Positions 17,184 to 24,687 of a DNA stretch of 45,691 nucleotides are shown here, piece after piece. The position numbers and the translations under genes were made by a program. Under the pieces are notes generated by a model. The model worked only from the letters and a program-made list of their open reading frames with translations, was not told where the DNA came from and ran no database searches. Origin of the DNA: CAZVAO01 sp964625175 (lineage in GTDB: Bacteria; Bacillota; UBA994; PWPR01); NCBI GenBank assembly GCA_964625175.1, contig CAZVAO010000004.1, forward strand, positions 1 through 45,691, in the 5' to 3' direction. The first letter of the stretch is position 1. Every line of letters begins with the position of its first letter.

Positions 17184-18146
17184 TTATGCAGAGAGCAGGA
17201 CACCAGCTTCGGCAACCATGTAGGGAGCACAGCCGAAGGCGTAGTAGGAATCAACGTACCACAGCAAGTCCTTCTTATCGTAGTGGACAAGAGAGGTCAG
17301 TTCAATGGCACGAGCAGCCAGCAGAGCGTCCTTGGTCATGAGCAGACCCTTGGTCTTCGCCATCTCAGCAGTGATCTCGTAATCAGCACCCATAAGAGGA
17401 GAAGCGTCAACAGCGGAGGGCAGAGTCCACGACTTTTCAACAGGAAGGCCGAACGCCTTGACGACACGACCAGCAGCGTAATCACCACCACCCTGAGAGT
17501 AGTCGGAGTTAATCAGCTTGTCGTGATTGAGCAGAGTGTAATACTGCTCGACGGGCAGGAACAGTCGCATATCTTCAACCGGGACTTCCTTCTTCTCGAT
17601 GTCGATAATGAGCTTTTCAATACCAGACATCAACTTGTCGGGATCGCTCTCGTCACCTGCAACAGAGAAGGTGTACTTGGTGCCACCGGGGAAGTTGTCA
17701 TCACCAGTGATACCGAACTTGTTGGCAGATTCAAGTGCAGCCTTGACAGACATAACCTGAGTAGCTTCGTCGAAGTTACGAGCAAGCTTTCGACCCTGTT
17801 CGCCGGGAACGCGGTCACGAGTGTTGATAGCATCCTGCACCTGATCGAGCAGCGCGAACGCAACACGAGACAGAATAACCTTATCAACAGTGACGGAGGT
17901 ACGGCCACGCTTGGTCTGAGAGACAGTCGGGGTTTCACCGGGAGTCACAACCTGCAAACCGGGCTGACCGAGTGCATCGGTGGACAGAGTGTCAGTTCCA
18001 GTAAGCTTTTCAACCGAGAGGAACGACTCCATACGAGCAGCCTTCTGGTAGGCCAGAGCTACCTTACCGTTGAATTTCTCAATGTGGAGAGCGTCGATAT
18101 CACCAGTGCCATTTGCCTGTGCGGGGCGAGTAATGTTAACAGCCAT
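17184..18146 (-). CDS. Major capsid protein (T7 gp10A-like)
   Basis: The 320-aa HK97-fold capsid protein lies between scaffold and tail tube A. Family features include the N-terminal MAVNITRPAQANGTGDIDALHIEKFNGKV-type start (key residues FNGKV), a basic TKRGRTSVTVDKVI segment, and LLNHDKLINSDYS near 215. AAAGGAT precedes the ATG. Codon use is strongly skewed to C-ending codons compared with the other genes, as expected for the most abundant protein; this also leaves the opposite strand open. Confidence 0.95.
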   Translation of the reverse strand: MAVNITRPAQANGTGDIDALHIEKFNGKVALAYQKAARMESFLSVEKLTGTDTLSTDALGQPGLQVVTPGETPTVSQTKRGRTSVTVDKVILSRVAFALLDQVQDAINTRDRVPGEQGRKLARNFDEATQVMSVKAALESANKFGITGDDNFPGGTKYTFSVAGDESDPDKLMSGIEKLIIDIEKKEVPVEDMRLFLPVEQYYTLLNHDKLINSDYSQGGGDYAAGRVVKAFGLPVEKSWTLPSAVDASPLMGADYEITAEMAKTKGLLMTKDALLAARAIELTSLVHYDKKDLLWYVDSYYAFGCAPYMVAEAGVLLSA

Positions 18147-18176
18147 GTAATTATATCCTTTTGTTAGAGAGTTGTA

Positions 18177-19196
18177 TTAGATACCAGCGTTAATACCTTT
18201 GGAACGCCGGTTGTCAATTTCATTTTGAAATGCCATATCATTCATGTATTTTGTGTGGTCAGGATTGGTTGGGTTGGAAATGATGTCATGATATGCTTCT
18301 GCTGTAATAGCTCCACCTACTACCTTCTGGGCAGTAACAGAGCCATCTGCGTTGATAAGCTTGTGAACATCTCCACCATTATAATCCATGTCACGCTTGA
18401 TTGCGTTCAACAGAGCTTTGCGAGAGAACAAGGTTCCAGTCTGGAGGGTGGCCGCAATTTCTTTACGCCTATCCAGATCGTAATTCTCATTGATAAAAGC
18501 TACAGCTTCATCAAAAGCAACTTTACCATCTTCGTTATCAAAAACCTTTGCAGCAGTATCAAGAGTTTCACTGTCTCGCTTCTCAAGCTTTGCAGCTGCC
18601 TCTTCCTTTGCTTTTACAGCATCGGAGTTCTGTCTTGTGAGACTATCCAAATATGCAACATGCTCACCCTTCAAAGCAGCAAGATGCGCATCAACCATTC
18701 CAGCAGGAAGCACCTGTTTCAATGCAGTAATAGTGTCCTCAGAGAGATCACCCTTATTCTGCCAGAACTCACGATTGATTACGTCTTGGTCGAAGCCAAG
18801 ATTTGCAAGTTCCTTATACATACCGGCTTCTTTGTCGCACATCGGGACAGGGATTTCGCAACCCTCGACCTTCTCGTACATGGAACCTTTGGCATCCTTG
18901 AATTGAACACCACTTTCAGCTTCCTCAAATGCCTCTGGAGTCCACTCAACAGCGTCACCGTCTTCGGCGTCCTCTGAGTTATCTTTCGAGTCTCCATCTT
19001 CGGCATCTGCTCCTTCTTCTCCTTCACTCGCGTTAGAGTCGTCAGTAACTTCATTGTTATCTGCGCCGAGTTCCTCAGTTTCAGAGGAGGAGGTAGCTTC
19101 GTTTTCTTCATTCAAAAGTGCTTCACCATCAATAACCGATACTGCACCTTCCACACCGTTAGTGTCAGTATTTACATTCACGTTTTCATCAGCCAT
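18177..19196 (-). CDS. Scaffold / capsid assembly protein (T7 gp9-like)
   Basis: The 339-aa protein lies between portal and capsid. The first ~100 residues are extremely acidic (runs of Glu, Asp, Ser, Asn). The rest is helical with AALKGEHVAYLDSL, a coiled region (EEAAAKLEKRDSE) and a C-terminal helix with basic residues (ENEIDNRRSKGINAGI-like end) for capsid contact. This is the layout of podophage scaffolds, which guide prohead assembly and then leave. AAGGAT lies upstream. Confidence 0.9.
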   Translation of the reverse strand: MADENVNVNTDTNGVEGAVSVIDGEALLNEENEATSSSETEELGADNNEVTDDSNASEGEEGADAEDGDSKDNSEDAEDGDAVEWTPEAFEEAESGVQFKDAKGSMYEKVEGCEIPVPMCDKEAGMYKELANLGFDQDVINREFWQNKGDLSEDTITALKQVLPAGMVDAHLAALKGEHVAYLDSLTRQNSDAVKAKEEAAAKLEKRDSETLDTAAKVFDNEDGKVAFDEAVAFINENYDLDRRKEIAATLQTGTLFSRKALLNAIKRDMDYNGGDVHKLINADGSVTAQKVVGGAITAEAYHDIISNPTNPDHTKYMNDMAFQNEIDNRRSKGINAGI

Positions 19197-19199
19197 AAT

Positions 19200-20831
19200 T
19201 TATCCTTGATTTCTACCCATCATAGCTGAACCTGCTTTTACAGCGGTATCAGCCAATTCAGGAAGTGGTGTTTTACCAGCAGAGGCAGCTACGCCTTGGA
19301 TACCAGCACCCATCATCTCAGCCGCGATTTGCTGCTGTTGTGCGAGGGCTGCTTCCTCCTGCTGTTGTTCAACTGGTTTCAAGAACTTGGTATACTCGAC
19401 TCCACGCGATGTAGCACTAAAGGCCATATACGCACGAGCATCGAACTGTGCAAGGAAATCATCTGGCAACTCCTTCAAGAGTGCAAGGTCTTGCAGCCAC
19501 AACTGGAGAGACTCCAGATCAGCTTGTCGTCCGAGAGCTTCAAGTCCGGTCACAATCATAGGCTCAATAGCTTGCCCTGCAATATTCGCATCTATTTGCT
19601 GTAGAAGGAAATTAGCATATGGAAGCTGGAGATCAACAGCCAAGGTAGAATATACTCCACCATGTGATGTCTCAAGTTCGTGAGCCTGAATACGAATCTC
19701 TTGTGCAGTAACTCGTTCAGCATCACGAGTAGCAGCAGAGTTGAGAAGGAATGTCATTCCAATCTCACGCTCATAATGCTCCAATCGTGACTGCAAGAAC
19801 TGCCACACAGAAGAGTTCGTAGTATCAACCATCCTCACAGAGCCTTCCTCACCGTAGTGATATGTGCCTGTAGGAGAGTTGGTAAGTTCATCAATGTCAA
19901 TACCAGAGTTAGGATCGACAAGGAATTTCAAATCAGATGCGGCAATGACACCTTCAGCTAGAGCCATACTAATCATATTAGCGGCATGGAAGTTGCCCTT
20001 ATTATCCTCTACAAGACCGCGCCCGTAGTGTTCCTTACGAATAGAGTTCCACCTAAGAGGAATCCATCGTAAGTTTTCTTTCTTAATCCAAGACTCACCC
20101 TCTACAGCGAACTTGTCCAACGCCTGATGAACGTAGTATCGACCCTCTTTGAATCGAATACGAGTATACAAATCAGTTGTTTCAAGTTCTGGAGCTTCAC
20201 CTTTCTCTTCCTTACCGGACTCCTTACGAAGTACCTCACGAAGTTCAGGTTCCAGAGTTGAGATATCCTTCCGATCTTTTGTAATGATTTCAATTACATC
20301 ACCAGAAGGATCGCGAAGTACAACGTAGTCTGCTAGAGAGTACGCTTGAATGTTTCCCTCTTTAGGGATATAAAGCAAAGCGTTACCTGAGATAATCAAG
20401 TGTTTCAGTGCTTCTAGAATTGCGGTACGAGATCGATTTCGTTCAAACTGTTTAATAGCAGCTTCACGTTCCATCTGTCCAAACGCAAATTCAATGTTAG
20501 TTTTTGTTTCACCAGTAGCTTGCATGATCTCCATCATAGTCTTCTCAGAGACATCTTGACGGAAGAAGGGCCGACCAGCAGGGAACATCGCAAGCATGTA
20601 CTTATTGGAAAGGTGGTTCACTGCTCGTGCGCCAACGCTCGTCCAAGACTGCTCAGAGTCACTGGAACCAGTATCACCTCCCTGTTCATCAACACCTATG
20701 TAAAGATACGGCAAAGTCCACGTAGCGTAGTCCTCAGCGCGTCTCAGGTATGGATCACGAAGGTTTTGTAACTGATTATATCGGTCCTTAATCTTGGACT
20801 GCTGAAACTCAATCTTGGATGATTCAGCCAT
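19200..20831 (-). CDS. Portal (T7 gp8-like head-tail connector)
   Basis: The 543-aa protein matches T7 gp8 in length (536 aa) and position. Typical segments are LRDPYLRRAEDYATWTLP near 24-41, WTSVGARAVNHLSNKYMLAMFP near 63-85 and RVTAQEIRIQAHELE near 365-380. A Gln-rich stretch (EQQQEEAALAQQQQ) lies near the C terminus. It forms the dodecameric ring through which DNA enters and leaves. GGAGGACTA directly precedes the ATG. Confidence 0.95.
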   Translation of the reverse strand: MAESSKIEFQQSKIKDRYNQLQNLRDPYLRRAEDYATWTLPYLYIGVDEQGGDTGSSDSEQSWTSVGARAVNHLSNKYMLAMFPAGRPFFRQDVSEKTMMEIMQATGETKTNIEFAFGQMEREAAIKQFERNRSRTAILEALKHLIISGNALLYIPKEGNIQAYSLADYVVLRDPSGDVIEIITKDRKDISTLEPELREVLRKESGKEEKGEAPELETTDLYTRIRFKEGRYYVHQALDKFAVEGESWIKKENLRWIPLRWNSIRKEHYGRGLVEDNKGNFHAANMISMALAEGVIAASDLKFLVDPNSGIDIDELTNSPTGTYHYGEEGSVRMVDTTNSSVWQFLQSRLEHYEREIGMTFLLNSAATRDAERVTAQEIRIQAHELETSHGGVYSTLAVDLQLPYANFLLQQIDANIAGQAIEPMIVTGLEALGRQADLESLQLWLQDLALLKELPDDFLAQFDARAYMAFSATSRGVEYTKFLKPVEQQQEEAALAQQQQIAAEMMGAGIQGVAASAGKTPLPELADTAVKAGSAMMGRNQG

Positions 20832-20841
20832 TAGTCCTCCA

Positions 20842-21066
20842 TTATCCTACGTTGATACCGGATGTTACACCAGCACCAACCGTAGCAGGATCAAGCGATC
20901 CCACATCTACACGAAGATCACGTTTACCCAACTGAGCCTTACGTTTCTTCTCTTCCTCAGAGATACCCAACTCAGGGGCAACAGTCTCTTGCACAGTAGC
21001 AGGGGCAGCAGGTGCCGGTTGCCGTGCAGGAGCAGGTGCGGGTGCTGACCCGCCTCCCATACACAT
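20842..21066 (-). CDS. Small pre-portal protein, Gly/Ala/Pro-rich start
   Basis: This 74-aa protein begins MCMGGG followed by an Ala/Pro-rich stretch, then EEKKRKAQLGKRDLRVD and a Gly-rich end. Small proteins with this MC-x-GGG and Pro-rich start are common just upstream of podophage portal genes; their role is not known to me, probably virion assembly. GGAGG is 9 nt upstream of the ATG; the portal starts 10 bp after the stop. Confidence 0.75.
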   Translation of the reverse strand: MCMGGGSAPAPAPARQPAPAAPATVQETVAPELGISEEEKKRKAQLGKRDLRVDVGSLDPATVGAGVTSGINVG

Positions 21067-21071
21067 AGATA

Positions 21072-21287
21072 CTATCCTCCAATTTTAAACTGTTCATCAC
21101 CTGATTGAAGGATACCCATTTGATTCTCAATGGTGAGTATAACCTTGTTGGCACCAATAGTTTCGCACATCTTTTGTACGTCAATTGTTGCATCCATCAA
21201 ATCTTGATAGAAGTATCCTCTCAACCATTTCATTTGTTGCTTTGTAAACGCTGGCATCTTGGAGAGAGGAAACTTAGCATTAGCCAT
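21072..21287 (-). CDS. Hypothetical 71-aa protein
   Basis: The 71-aa protein starts at an ATG with AGAGGAG 7 nt upstream, inside the last codons of the preceding gene. It has a basic N-terminal half (KFPLSKMPAFTKQQMKWLRGYFYQDLMD) and a beta-like end. I do not recognise it. It belongs to the string of short genes between the late promoter and the portal. Confidence 0.7.
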   Translation of the reverse strand: MANAKFPLSKMPAFTKQQMKWLRGYFYQDLMDATIDVQKMCETIGANKVILTIENQMGILQSGDEQFKIGG

Positions 21288-21447
21288 TACAGAACTCCTC
21301 TTCCAACAAATCAGGGTCTATAGCAATAGATATTAACTGCTCCCTCATTTCACTATCAAGAGGTATACCCTGTTTTACTATTTCAATAGCTTCAGCAAGA
21401 ATTGACCTATCAAGGTACTCCTGCAAAAGCTCTTGTGCATCATCCAT
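21280..21447 (-). CDS. Hypothetical 55-aa acidic protein, first late gene
   Basis: The frame reads MDDAQELLQEYLDRS ... LLEEEFCNG (55 aa), strongly acidic and helical. A GGAGAG site lies 7-8 nt before the ATG, and the stop overlaps the next gene's start by 8 bp. It is the first gene behind the 21.5 kb phage promoter. Confidence 0.65.
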   Translation of the reverse strand: MDDAQELLQEYLDRSILAEAIEIVKQGIPLDSEMREQLISIAIDPDLLEEEFCNG

Positions 21448-21482
21448 GAATTACTCTCCAAGTATTACTACTAAGGGGGAAG

Positions 21483-21499
21483 TATAATAGTGTTATACT
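21483..21499 (-). repeat. Hairpin at the start of the late transcript
   Basis: GTATAA and TTATAC form a 6-bp stem with a 5-nt loop immediately downstream of the late promoter, within the first ~25 nt of the expected RNA. Inverted repeats follow the other promoters at 3.17 and 37.9 kb as well. Confidence 0.45.
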
Positions 21500-21524
21500 C
21501 CCTCCTCTTTAGTCGGTTGTAATT
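21498..21524 (-). promoter_or_regulatory. Phage RNA polymerase promoter for the late (structural) genes
   Basis: The core AATTACAACCGACTAAAGAG followed by GAGGGAG is identical to the copy before terL over 27 bp, and the following TATAACA is shared too. It separates the nucleotide-metabolism genes from the structural module. Start of transcription is expected near 21506. Confidence 0.87.
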
Positions 21525-21544
21525 ATTTAATCCAGTAAAAACAG

Positions 21545-21976
21545 CTACTTAACCAAAAGGTTTTCTTCACCAATTTCAACCCCAATTTCACGCAATCGAC
21601 GTTGTTCCAACAGGAATCCGATATTGGCTGCTATATGGTCCAAATGACATTCACCGCTTTCATCATCCATCTCCTCACCGTTCATATATTTGAAGGCGTG
21701 TCGAAGCAATGAATCCATGCACTCAGAATCTTTTAGACCTTTGCGCCAATTATTACGAGCGTACTTTTTGGCTCCAAACATCATAGCCCTCGCACAGCCC
21801 TCTACAAGCCCCTGTGGGACATAACTGAGTTCTGGCTTGCCATTGTTCAATCTGGAACCTAAAGTGCGTTCTGAGTCGGTTTTTGCGTGATTATGGGAGC
21901 ATGTGGAAGTATGTTCATAATCCATCGTAATAAGTGAATACTCTCCTCCACACTCCTTGCAACACCTATGGCTCAT
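21545..21976 (-). CDS. dATP/dGTP diphosphohydrolase-like protein (MazZ / DUF5664-type)
   Basis: The 143-aa protein has the family pattern LNNGKPELSYVPQGLVEGCARAM-type start, then FGAKKYARNNWRKG, SLLRHAFKYMNGEEMDDESGECHLDHIAANIGFLLE. The acidic residues and the His form the metal site of MazG/MazZ-like nucleotide pyrophosphohydrolases. Such enzymes split dNTPs to dNMP and can bias the nucleotide pool. A short Cys/His-containing N-terminal part (HRCCKECGG) may bind metal. No PurZ-like gene is visible, so a modified-adenine pathway is not indicated. Confidence 0.75.
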   Translation of the reverse strand: MSHRCCKECGGEYSLITMDYEHTSTCSHNHAKTDSERTLGSRLNNGKPELSYVPQGLVEGCARAMMFGAKKYARNNWRKGLKDSECMDSLLRHAFKYMNGEEMDDESGECHLDHIAANIGFLLEQRRLREIGVEIGEENLLVK

Positions 21977-21977
21977 C

Positions 21978-22235
21978 TTACTGCTCGTATTTTGCGTTTA
22001 CAAAAGGCGTTACATACAGAGCAAGGTCTTCACACAACTCACACAATTTGTTAGACATTTCAGATTCTTCTGCGTTCATGGAACGAAGCATCTCTTCTTC
22101 AATTGCATCAGTGTACTGTTCTACAACTCCGGGCAAGATGTTAGGAACGATGTTAGGTTCCAGTTCCAATGCTCCAATCATAACACGGCCAATTGCCAAT
22201 GTATCCATCACTTCATCAACGGTCAATTTACTCAT
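21978..22235 (-). CDS. Hypothetical 85-aa acidic protein
   Basis: The start was placed at MSKLTVDEV because ACAGGAG lies 7 nt upstream; it overlaps the phosphoesterase stop by 4 bp. The product is acidic and helical (LGALELEPNIVP, EEEMLRSMNAEESEMSNKLCELCEDL). No family is recognised. Tight spacing to both neighbours shows it is co-translated with the nucleotide-metabolism genes. Confidence 0.7.
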   Translation of the reverse strand: MSKLTVDEVMDTLAIGRVMIGALELEPNIVPNILPGVVEQYTDAIEEEMLRSMNAEESEMSNKLCELCEDLALYVTPFVNAKYEQ

Positions 22236-23242
22236 ACAAGTTCTCCTGTCCATCTTTTAGTTTTCTTGTCAAGTGTCATAGGAATCAACACAGGTACACC
22301 CTTATGAATGACTACACAACCAAGGAATGGTTTATCCTTGAACACGGTAGCGTATTTGTACGCGAGTGCTTTGGTATCTACCAAGCAACCACCACGAAGA
22401 CCGAAGTATCGCCTACCATTGCTCTGAGTCCACTCAAGTTCAAACTTGCTATGAAGATGTCCAGCAGCAATGTTCATACCTTCGTGACATGCAGCAGTAG
22501 CACACCTTCCAGTGAACTGATGCTTGAATACAGTATCCCCATATTCTTCTGACTTCATCACCCACTCTTCGTCCCAATACCACTTAGGTTGATTGCCATT
22601 AGGAAACAGAACGTCAATATAATCCTTGATATATTCAACAGGAATACCAGCTACCATAGCTTTACGGTAAGCCATAGAGCCGTGGTTTGATTCACAGATA
22701 AACATTTCAGGGAATACATCAGCAAGTTCACGAAGCACTTTACGAGCTTTACAAAGTTCCGATCCCGCAGCGTCCAAGTTAGGATCACTTGTATGGAACG
22801 ACATTGCGTGTTTATCACACTCATCACCACCATTGATAACAATAGTAGGTAACCATGCTTCTTTAACCTTACGGAGAAACCGTATAGCATCTGGATGTTG
22901 ATAAGGCGCGTGAAGGTCTGTAAAGAACAGAATTGTTTCACAATCCATCTCATGAGTAGTTGGAATATTAGGAGATGTGATACTCGGAGTATCTGGCACT
23001 TTAACCTTCACGTTTGTTTCGCGATCTGTTTTTGCTTTGTTACCTTTGTTGGTAGCAATTCTCTTCCAGTAGTTGAGATTCTGTCTACACAGTTCAATAC
23101 CTGTGTCCTCAGAGATAATCTCAGCAGCCATTTCGGAACCAAAACTGTCCATCATGCGAAGGAGAATCTTCTTTCCTCTTTCAATCTCACCGTCACCCAA
23201 AGACCGGTACACGGTTTTCATCAAATCCTGTCTGTACGCCAT
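22232..23242 (-). CDS. Calcineurin-like metallophosphoesterase
   Basis: The 336-aa protein carries the metal-binding signature of this superfamily: FFTDLHAPY (Asp109, His111), NGGDECD (Asp140), ESNHGS (Asn186, His187) and GHLHSK (His262, His264). The first ~100 residues form a separate helical part with DNA-binding look (TGIELCRQNLNYWKRIATNKG). It may act on nucleic acids or cyclic nucleotides; the substrate cannot be read from sequence. It directly follows the endonuclease-I-like gene. Confidence 0.85.
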   Translation of the reverse strand: MAYRQDLMKTVYRSLGDGEIERGKKILLRMMDSFGSEMAAEIISEDTGIELCRQNLNYWKRIATNKGNKAKTDRETNVKVKVPDTPSITSPNIPTTHEMDCETILFFTDLHAPYQHPDAIRFLRKVKEAWLPTIVINGGDECDKHAMSFHTSDPNLDAAGSELCKARKVLRELADVFPEMFICESNHGSMAYRKAMVAGIPVEYIKDYIDVLFPNGNQPKWYWDEEWVMKSEEYGDTVFKHQFTGRCATAACHEGMNIAAGHLHSKFELEWTQSNGRRYFGLRGGCLVDTKALAYKYATVFKDKPFLGCVVIHKGVPVLIPMTLDKKTKRWTGELV

Positions 23243-23781
23243 TATTTCACCTCACATTCGTTGAGCCACTCCCTCGGAATATATACAGGGGCTTGTCCAC
23301 GAACTCGTTTTACATGGGAGAATGGCAGACTGAACTTCTTCCATTTACCTCGTCCTTTACCCTTCGTGCATATATCAGCATATGAAGCACTTGTACCTCG
23401 TTTACCAATGAATTGCTTTGAAGGATCACGTTCAAAGAGCATACGAATATCCAGATCAGGGTTCTGCTCTTGTATCAACAAGTGCTTCTCCCTATCCTTC
23501 AAGTCCCACTCTCCCTTGTAGTCAATGTACATTATTGTACCATCTTTCTTCTTGAGAAAGAAGTCTGGAAGATATTTATGTTCACTCTCTGGAATGATAT
23601 ACGGAATTATTAGCTTGCGTTCTTCATATAGGTATTTAATACCTGCTGCTTCCAACTGGTTACAACAGTGCATCTCACCTCCAGAACGAAACCCAAGACG
23701 TTTGGCTTTACGAGCATCCGTTTCCTTTGCTGCAACCTTGCCACCCTTACGAGTGTACGAAGGTCGTTTTCCTTTAGCCAT
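23242..23781 (-). CDS. T7 endonuclease I-like nuclease (Holliday junction resolvase type)
   Basis: The 179-aa basic protein contains a PD-(D/E)xK-like core: SGGEMHCCNQLEAAGIKYLYEE, then KYLPDFFLKKKDGTIMYIDYKGEWDLKDR, with Glu, Asp in PDF and the Lys in DYKG as catalytic candidates. T7 gp3 (149 aa) has the same order and cuts branched DNA to clear replication intermediates before packaging. The start at MAKGK has TAGGAG 5 nt upstream. Confidence 0.8.
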   Translation of the reverse strand: MAKGKRPSYTRKGGKVAAKETDARKAKRLGFRSGGEMHCCNQLEAAGIKYLYEERKLIIPYIIPESEHKYLPDFFLKKKDGTIMYIDYKGEWDLKDREKHLLIQEQNPDLDIRMLFERDPSKQFIGKRGTSASYADICTKGKGRGKWKKFSLPFSHVKRVRGQAPVYIPREWLNECEVK

Positions 23782-24271
23782 ATGATCTCCTAGGCATCTT
23801 ACCACAAGTCTTCAACTCAAAGCATCCACCTCGGTATACACAATCAGGCACCATCCACTCGGATAACCATTCAGGACACTGCTTTTTGATCTCTTTCATA
23901 ACAGCACGAGTCTCGGGACTTGCGTTCATACATAATCGTTTACGTGCCATATGGATGAGTGCATGTGCATTGATATGCATCAAGTGGTTAATAGGAGTGA
24001 GTCTGTGTGTTTGTGTGGGATCTTCATTACCACAACGATCTGGACGCATTGATTTGACGTAATGCTCTACACCTATTTTATGTCTTACAAAGTGTACAGA
24101 TACGAAACTCGGAATATCGTCCATATATACTGCAAACTTAACAGCCCTTAGAGGTGAATGTTCGCACATGGCTAGTTTACCAAGTTCAATTCTGCTAACA
24201 GAATCAATGGTATAACCACAAGCATTTCGTGCCTCTTCATTCATTGTCATTTGTTCAACGTAGATTTCCAT
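23774..24271 (-). CDS. thyX: ThyX-like protein (flavin-dependent thymidylate synthase family), short and divergent
   Basis: The 165-aa protein has CEHSPLRAVKFAVYM followed by VHFVRHKIGVEHYVKSMRPDR, which lines up with the ThyX block EH-SP and RHR-x(7)-S motif. The third motif residue is Lys and the serine is shifted. The usual length is 210-250 residues. The family makes dTMP with FAD and folate. It sits in a dNTP-synthesis cassette with dUTPase and NrdDG, which supports the role. A divergent family member with changed activity remains possible. Confidence 0.65.
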   Translation of the reverse strand: MEIYVEQMTMNEEARNACGYTIDSVSRIELGKLAMCEHSPLRAVKFAVYMDDIPSFVSVHFVRHKIGVEHYVKSMRPDRCGNEDPTQTHRLTPINHLMHINAHALIHMARKRLCMNASPETRAVMKEIKKQCPEWLSEWMVPDCVYRGGCFELKTCGKMPRRSYG

Positions 24272-24687
24272 CCTCGTTCTCCTTTGTAGATCATTTGATT
24301 ATTACTCGCGAGTGTGATACCCATGTAAATCCACTCAGGAAGGTCTTCTTTGTAAGGACCAACCTTCACGAAGTTACATTTATCACATACAAATTGCGGG
24401 ACGGACTCATACCCTGTAAACAACCAGATTTCTTTATAGTGTTTGTCAAGGAAATCTAAGAACATACACAACTGCGTTATATCTTGATCGAGAGGTTCTC
24501 CTCCCATAATCATTATACGATCACAATTTGTGTTCTCAAGGAACGTAAGCATGGTTGTCCATTCATGTCCGAGATCAAAGTTCCATAGACGTTCATTATG
24601 ACATCCAGCACATCGCCTAGTACAACCAGAGACGAACACCTCCACAGCATCCGTCTCTGGGTTATAATCAATGTGAACCAGTTTCAA
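24247..24687 (-). CDS. nrdG: Anaerobic ribonucleotide reductase activating protein (radical SAM)
   Basis: The 146-aa radical-SAM enzyme installs the glycyl radical on NrdD. The iron-sulfur motif CTRRCAGC lies at residues 22-29, followed by MIMGGEPLDQD. I chose a TTG start (24687), because AAGGAG lies 8 nt upstream and the frame above it has no such site. This makes the protein similar in length to T4 NrdG (156 aa). Its start overlaps the nrdD end, a sign of translational coupling. Confidence 0.92.
   Translation of the reverse strand: MKLVHIDYNPETDAVEVFVSGCTRRCAGCHNERLWNFDLGHEWTTMLTFLENTNCDRIMIMGGEPLDQDITQLCMFLDFLDKHYKEIWLFTGYESVPQFVCDKCNFVKVGPYKEDLPEWIYMGITLASNNQMIYKGERGWKSTLNK

Noticed and set aside
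17178..18167. Long plus-strand frame (329 codons) opposite the capsid gene
   Set aside because: It mirrors the capsid gene, whose strong codon bias leaves the opposite strand free of stops. No ribosome site, and the capsid assignment is secure.
18225..18977. Plus-strand frame of 250 codons inside the scaffold gene
   Set aside because: Shadow of the scaffold reading frame, no ribosome site, unlikely composition.
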